Source: Gentiana macrophylla (lineage: Eukaryota; Streptophyta; Magnoliopsida; Gentianales; Gentianaceae). Taken from it: a DNA stretch of 64,000 bases. The first letter of the stretch is position 1. The number at the start of each line of letters is the position of its first letter. A program made the position numbers and the translations under genes. The notes below the pieces were generated by a model, which saw only the letters and a list, made by a program, of their open reading frames with translations, was not told where the DNA came from and ran no database searches. The stretch spans positions 1-64,000 of the forward strand of contig JAOBSW010000842.1 in the NCBI GenBank assembly GCA_026214975.1, in the 5' to 3' direction. Below are positions 60,401 through 64,000 of this stretch, piece after piece.

Positions 60401-62458
60401 TTACTCAAAACAGGGGTTTATAACTTTTTGTATATAACTGTATAGTAGAGTTTACTCAAAACAGTGGTTTACAACTTTTTGTATATTATTGAATTAGAGT
60501 TCACTCAAAACGGGGGTTTACAACTTTTTGTATATAATTATAGTACAGTTTACTTAAAACGGGGGTTTACAACTTTTTGTAAATAATTGTATAGTAGAGT
60601 TTACTCAAAATAGGGGTTTATAACTTTTTGTATATTATTGTATTAGAGTTTACTCAAAACAGGGGTTTACAACTTTTTGTATATAATTGTATTTTAGATT
60701 TTACTCCAAATGGGGGTTTACAACTTTTTGTATATAATTGTATAGTAGAGTTTACTCAAAATAGGTGTTTACAACTTTTTGTATATTATTGTATTAGAGT
60801 TTACTCAAAACAGGGGTTTACCACTTTTTGTATAGAAATGTATAGTAGTGTTTACTCAAAAAGGGGGTTTACAACTTTTTGTACAATAAAACGGGGCTTT
60901 ACAACTTTTTGTATATAATTGTATAACAGAGTTTACTCAAAATGGGGGTTTATAACTTTTTGTGTAGAATTGTATAGTCGAGTTTACTCAAAATGGGGGT
61001 TTACAACTTTTTGTATATTATTGAATTAGAGTTCACTCAAAACAGGGGTTTACAACTTTTTGTATATAATTATAGTACAGTTTACTTAAAATGGGGGTTT
61101 ACAGCTTTTTGTAAATAATTGTATAGTAGAGTTTACTCAAAATAGGGATTTACAACTTTTTGTAAATAATTGTATAGTAGAGTTCACTCAAAACGGGGGC
61201 TTACAACTTTTTGTATACTATTGTATTAGAGTTTACTCAAAATGGGGGTTTACAACTTTTTGTAAATAATTGTATAGTAGAGTTTACTCAAAACGGGGGT
61301 TTACAACTTTTTTGTATATTATTGTATTAGAGTTTACTCAAAACAGGGGTTTACAACTTTTTTTATATAATTGTATAGTAGAGTTTACTCAAAACAGGAG
61401 TTTACAACTTTTTGTTAATAATTGTATAGTAGAGTTTACTCAAAATGGGGGTTAACAACATTTTGTATATTGTTGTATTAAAGTTTACTCAATACAGGGG
61501 TTTACAACTTTTTGTATATAATTGTATAGTAGAGTTTACTCAAAATGGGGGTTTACAACTTTTGGTACAATAAAACGGGGTTTACAACTTTTTCTATATA
61601 ATTGTATAGTAGTTTTTACTCAAAACGGGGGTTTACAACTTTTTGTATATTATTGTATTAGAGTTCACTCAAAACGGGGGTTAACAAATTTTTGTATATA
61701 ATTATAGTAGAGTTCACTCAAAAATGGAGGTTTAAAACTTTTTGTAGATAATTATAGTAGAGTTTACTCAAAATGGTGGTTTACAACTTTCTGTAGTATA
61801 GTTCACTTGAAACAGAGGTTTACAACTTTTTGTATATAATTGTATAGAAGAGTTTCCTCAAAACGGAGGTTTATAACTTTTTGTAAATAATTGTATAGTA
61901 GAGTTTACTCAAAATGGGGGTTTACAACTTTTTGTATACTATTGTATTAGAGTTTACTGGAAACGGGGGTTAACAACTTTTTGTATATAATTATAGTATA
62001 GTTTACTCAAAACAGGGGTTTACAACTTTTTGTATATAATTGTATAGTTGAGTTTACTAAAAACGGGGGTTTATATCTTTTTGTACAATAAAACGGGGGT
62101 TTACAACTTTGTGTATATAATTGTATACTAGAGCTTACTTAATATTATTGTACTCAAAATGGGGGTTTACAACTTTTTGTATATTATTGTACTCAAAATG
62201 GCGGTTTACAACTTTTTGTATAAAATTATAGTAGAGTTCACTCAAAACGGGGCTTTACAACTTTTTGTATATAATTGTATCGTAGAGTTTACTCAAAACG
62301 GGGGTTTATAACTTTTGTATATAATTGTATAGTAGAGTTTACTCAAAACAGAGGTTTACAACTTTTTGTATATTATTGAATTAGAGTTCACTCAAAACGG
62401 GGGTTTACAACTTTTTGTATATAATTATAGTACAGTTTACTTAAAACGGGGGTGTACA
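51447..62458. repeat. Tandem array segment 3, 48-51 bp units
   Basis: The same unit family as segments 1 and 2. Units here are more varied, and AAAATGGGGG and AAAACAGGGG cores are more frequent than in segment 1. A scrambled stretch lies at about 54000-54400. Open frames of up to 241 codons (56324-57049) only reflect runs of 51-bp units. A variant unit with TTTACTTCTTTTT (about 52065 and 56430) also occurs in segment 2 (about 24605), which links the two sides of element 3. No gene is supported. Confidence 0.97.
58407..62458. repeat. 2.84-kb higher-order duplication in segment 3
   Basis: Landmarks recur with a constant offset of about 2.84 kb. TTTGGTACAATAAAACGGGG is at about 58718 and 61562. 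CTTTCTGTAGTATAGTTCACT is at about 58948 and 61791. TGTATACTAGAGCTTACT is at about 59279 and 62119. The first of these blocks also matches about 54.3-55.5 kb (CTTTCTGTAGTATAGTTCACT near 54521), and about 60.1-61.2 kb matches 52.9-54.0 kb. Confidence 0.8.
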
Positions 62459-63106
62459 TGATAACTTGATTTTGGATCTAGATTGAGGAAATCAATGAAG
62501 TTTGAACAAAAAACCTATAATCCTTAGAAAATCAGCAATCTAAGAATTAAAGGGATTCGAACATCACACAAAGTGTTGTTCAAGCACTTTGATAAGCTCG
62601 GAAACGAACAACCAAATCAGCATGGAAGTTCATACAATCCAAATCAGCATGGAATTGTAAATATAAATTCAATCTCTGAATTTAAGAAAATATAAATTAT
62701 CATTCAAGTTGTCTCCCTAAAAATTAATTCAAAATTCGATCCTATCAAGAATTAAATAGGTTCAATGTTTCTTGATAGTCCAAGTACAATGTATCTTCTT
62801 CTGCAGCCTTTTGTATTCGGTTCATATCCGGAGCTTCGCTTATCCAATAAATGCGAGCCATATATGGATTTTGTAGTTCTCGAAGAGATCTACAACTTTC
62901 ATCAAGGACTCAATTTCTTCCGGATAATATATAATGGTCAAAATCGCGAAACACAGTAGCTGCGCTTCAGTTTCCAGAGATTGCTGAATCTTCTAAGTTC
63001 AATGCATCTTGATAGTTCCATGTATTGAATATCAGCCTTTTATTGCTAAATAAGACATAAAATATATAATAATAATACTGAAAATACTGTATTTTTATTC
63101 ATATCA
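62459..63106 (-). repeat. 3' LTR of element 2
   Basis: Begins TGATAACTTG and ends TATTCATATCA on the plus strand. The right limit is set by the polypurine tract next to it and by the shared TGATATGAAT start with element 1. The partner LTR is not in the window, so the limits are inferred. The 64-codon open frame at 62765-62959 shows no family feature and is left uncalled. Confidence 0.75.
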
Positions 63107-63998
63107 TTCTCTCCCTCTTCGAAAGGATTCGTCCTCGAATCAACATGATGTCATAGAAGTCCGCACCATCAAGCCTCACACCATGATACTCCACAATAAA
63201 CCCCAAAAATATGCCGGGGTCAAAATTAACGCGAATAAACAACTTCGTATCATTATCATAAGAATGGGTCACACCATTCTTCACCAAAGAAACATGAGAA
63301 AATGCACATGGCCTGAGAGAAATAGGAATGACGTCTTGTGAGGCAACATAGAAATGGAAATCATGATAGGCATCAACCTGCTCCAAATATGGGTCAACAA
63401 ACTCGTGCTTCAGTATTCCACTATCCTCAACAATGTCAAGATCTTCCATTAGCATAAGAGGTCCTGCACATGGTGTGTCCATAATCACTATCTCATCCAC
63501 AGTTACATCAACACTATCATCTGTAACAGTAAAATCATTGACAACCTCAGGCATGTGAACTTCAACCTCAGTCGGACTTACTTCAGCCTCAACGACCAAC
63601 TCATCCTCTGTAGTAACAACAACAACATCATCCACAACTGTATCAACTACGGTTTTAGCCTCAAACTGAACATTATCACCGTGCACCACAACATTAAGAG
63701 GATTTTGAACAATACAGTTAACATGAAAGAATTTTGGTGCCTTGCCCGTGCGGCCGGCAATAGTTATACCATCTCGCAGAAAGAAAAGCGCGTCTTCAGC
63801 CGTCGATTTTGTGCCAAATATCCTCCTTCGTCTTGCGTCAGTATGTTTGTAATGCTCTAGTTCCTTCTGTAATCGAGCAATATGTTCTTGCAGAAGTTGT
63901 CGTAAAGGTATTCCTTTTCGCTCCGCGAGGTAGTCATTTTGTTCCTTCACAAATTCAGCGTCGGCTTCCTTGACATCAGCCGGATAATATATTTTGGG
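63099..63998 (-). CDS. Element 2 ORF, partial, homologue of the element 1 ORF
   Basis: The frame is open to the window edge, so the N terminus is missing. The visible part is at least 299 residues. It starts basic and helical (RQLLQEHIARLQKELEHY), with RRRRIFGTKST next. A Val/Glu/Asp-rich acidic middle follows. The conserved tail has KHEFVDPY, VDAYHDF, YVASQDV, VNFDPGIFLGF and FYDIMLIRG. It ends RILSKRERMI with the stop inside the LTR. The other frame over the same bases reads DSRTNPFEEGENDM, the polypurine-tract-overlapping peptide that I recall from plant LTR elements. No gag or enzyme motif is seen. Function unknown; the shared tail with element 1 argues for selection on protein sequence. 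Confidence 0.7.
   Translation of the reverse strand, partial: PKIYYPADVKEADAEFVKEQNDYLAERKGIPLRQLLQEHIARLQKELEHYKHTDARRRRIFGTKSTAEDALFFLRDGITIAGRTGKAPKFFHVNCIVQNPLNVVVHGDNVQFEAKTVVDTVVDDVVVVTTEDELVVEAEVSPTEVEVHMPEVVNDFTVTDDSVDVTVDEIVIMDTPCAGPLMLMEDLDIVEDSGILKHEFVDPYLEQVDAYHDFHFYVASQDVIPISLRPCAFSHVSLVKNGVTHSYDNDTKLFIRVNFDPGIFLGFIVEYHGVRLDGADFYDIMLIRGRILSKRERMI
63107..63120 (-). other. Polypurine tract of element 2
   Basis: The minus strand reads GAAGAGGGAGAGAA directly before the LTR start TGATATGAAT. This is a clear plus-strand primer site and supports the LTR limit and strand. Confidence 0.85.
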
Positions 63999-64000
63999 AT

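Larger units (their letters stand above)
62459..64000 (-). mobile_element. Element 2: LTR element, 3' part, running off the right edge
   Basis: A TG end at 62459 breaks an array unit. A 648-bp LTR (62459-63106), a polypurine tract and an ORF follow, all on the minus strand. The 5' LTR, PBS and second target duplication lie outside the window; the left flank is GTACA (62454-62458). The LTR begins TGATATGAAT like that of element 1, and the ORFs are homologous, so the two elements belong to one group although their LTRs differ in length and sequence. Confidence 0.8.

Noticed and set aside
1..62458. Telomeric repeat, because of the GGGGTTTAC stretch in each unit
   Set aside because: The plant telomere unit TTTAGGG does not occur in tandem here, and the unit is about 50 bp.

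Overview
The window is plant nuclear DNA, most likely from heterochromatin of a flowering plant. The signs are a long CpG-decayed tandem array, full-length LTR retrotransposons with plant-type primer binding sites (initiator-Met and Asp tRNAs), an Athila-like Ty3/gypsy element, and a broken intron-containing gene for a replication protein A (RPA1)-like product. No ordinary single-copy host gene is visible. The species cannot be named from the sequence.

Layout. (1) A tandem array of 48-51 bp units fills 1-16791, 20369-24821 and 51447-62458, about 32 kb in all. It is one array split by insertions: removing element 1 or element 3 together with one copy of its target duplication restores an intact unit at each junction. 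(2) Element 1 (16792-20368, minus strand) is a short LTR retrotransposon with two ~1.04 kb LTRs, an initiator-Met PBS, ATTGT target duplications and one ORF of 331 codons, but no gag or pol. (3) Element 3 (24822-51446, plus strand) is a large LTR element with ~1.83 kb LTRs, GAGTT target duplications and a 5.7 kb interior made of degenerate repeated modules with no recognisable gag or pol. (4) Its left LTR was hit twice. Element 4 (25240-39050, ATCAT target duplications) is a 13.8 kb Athila-type Ty3/gypsy element with gag, protease, RT, RNase H and integrase, plus two post-pol ORFs. Insert 5 (39919-43407) carries the 3' part of an RPA1-like gene and is probably a Helitron derivative. (5) Element 2 (62459 to beyond the right edge, minus strand) is a second LTR element whose ORF is homologous to that of element 1.

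How the parts relate. The array came first, elements 1 and 3 inserted into it, and element 4 and insert 5 then inserted into the left LTR of element 3. The near-identical LTR pairs of elements 1 and 4 point to fairly recent insertion. Elements 1 and 3 would depend on enzymes from other elements. Element 4 encodes all the usual domains, but the sequence as given carries several frameshifts, some of which may be consensus errors (see findings).

The most interesting observations are: a shared ORF family ending at the polypurine tract in elements 1 and 2; a duplicated two-hairpin RNA-like module in front of each post-pol ORF of element 4, with stems that differ but stay paired; clusters of a 12-bp GAACG..CGTTC dyad throughout the non-coding parts of element 4; and the tandem array itself, with its CpG-decay signature and incidental 17-residue open frame.
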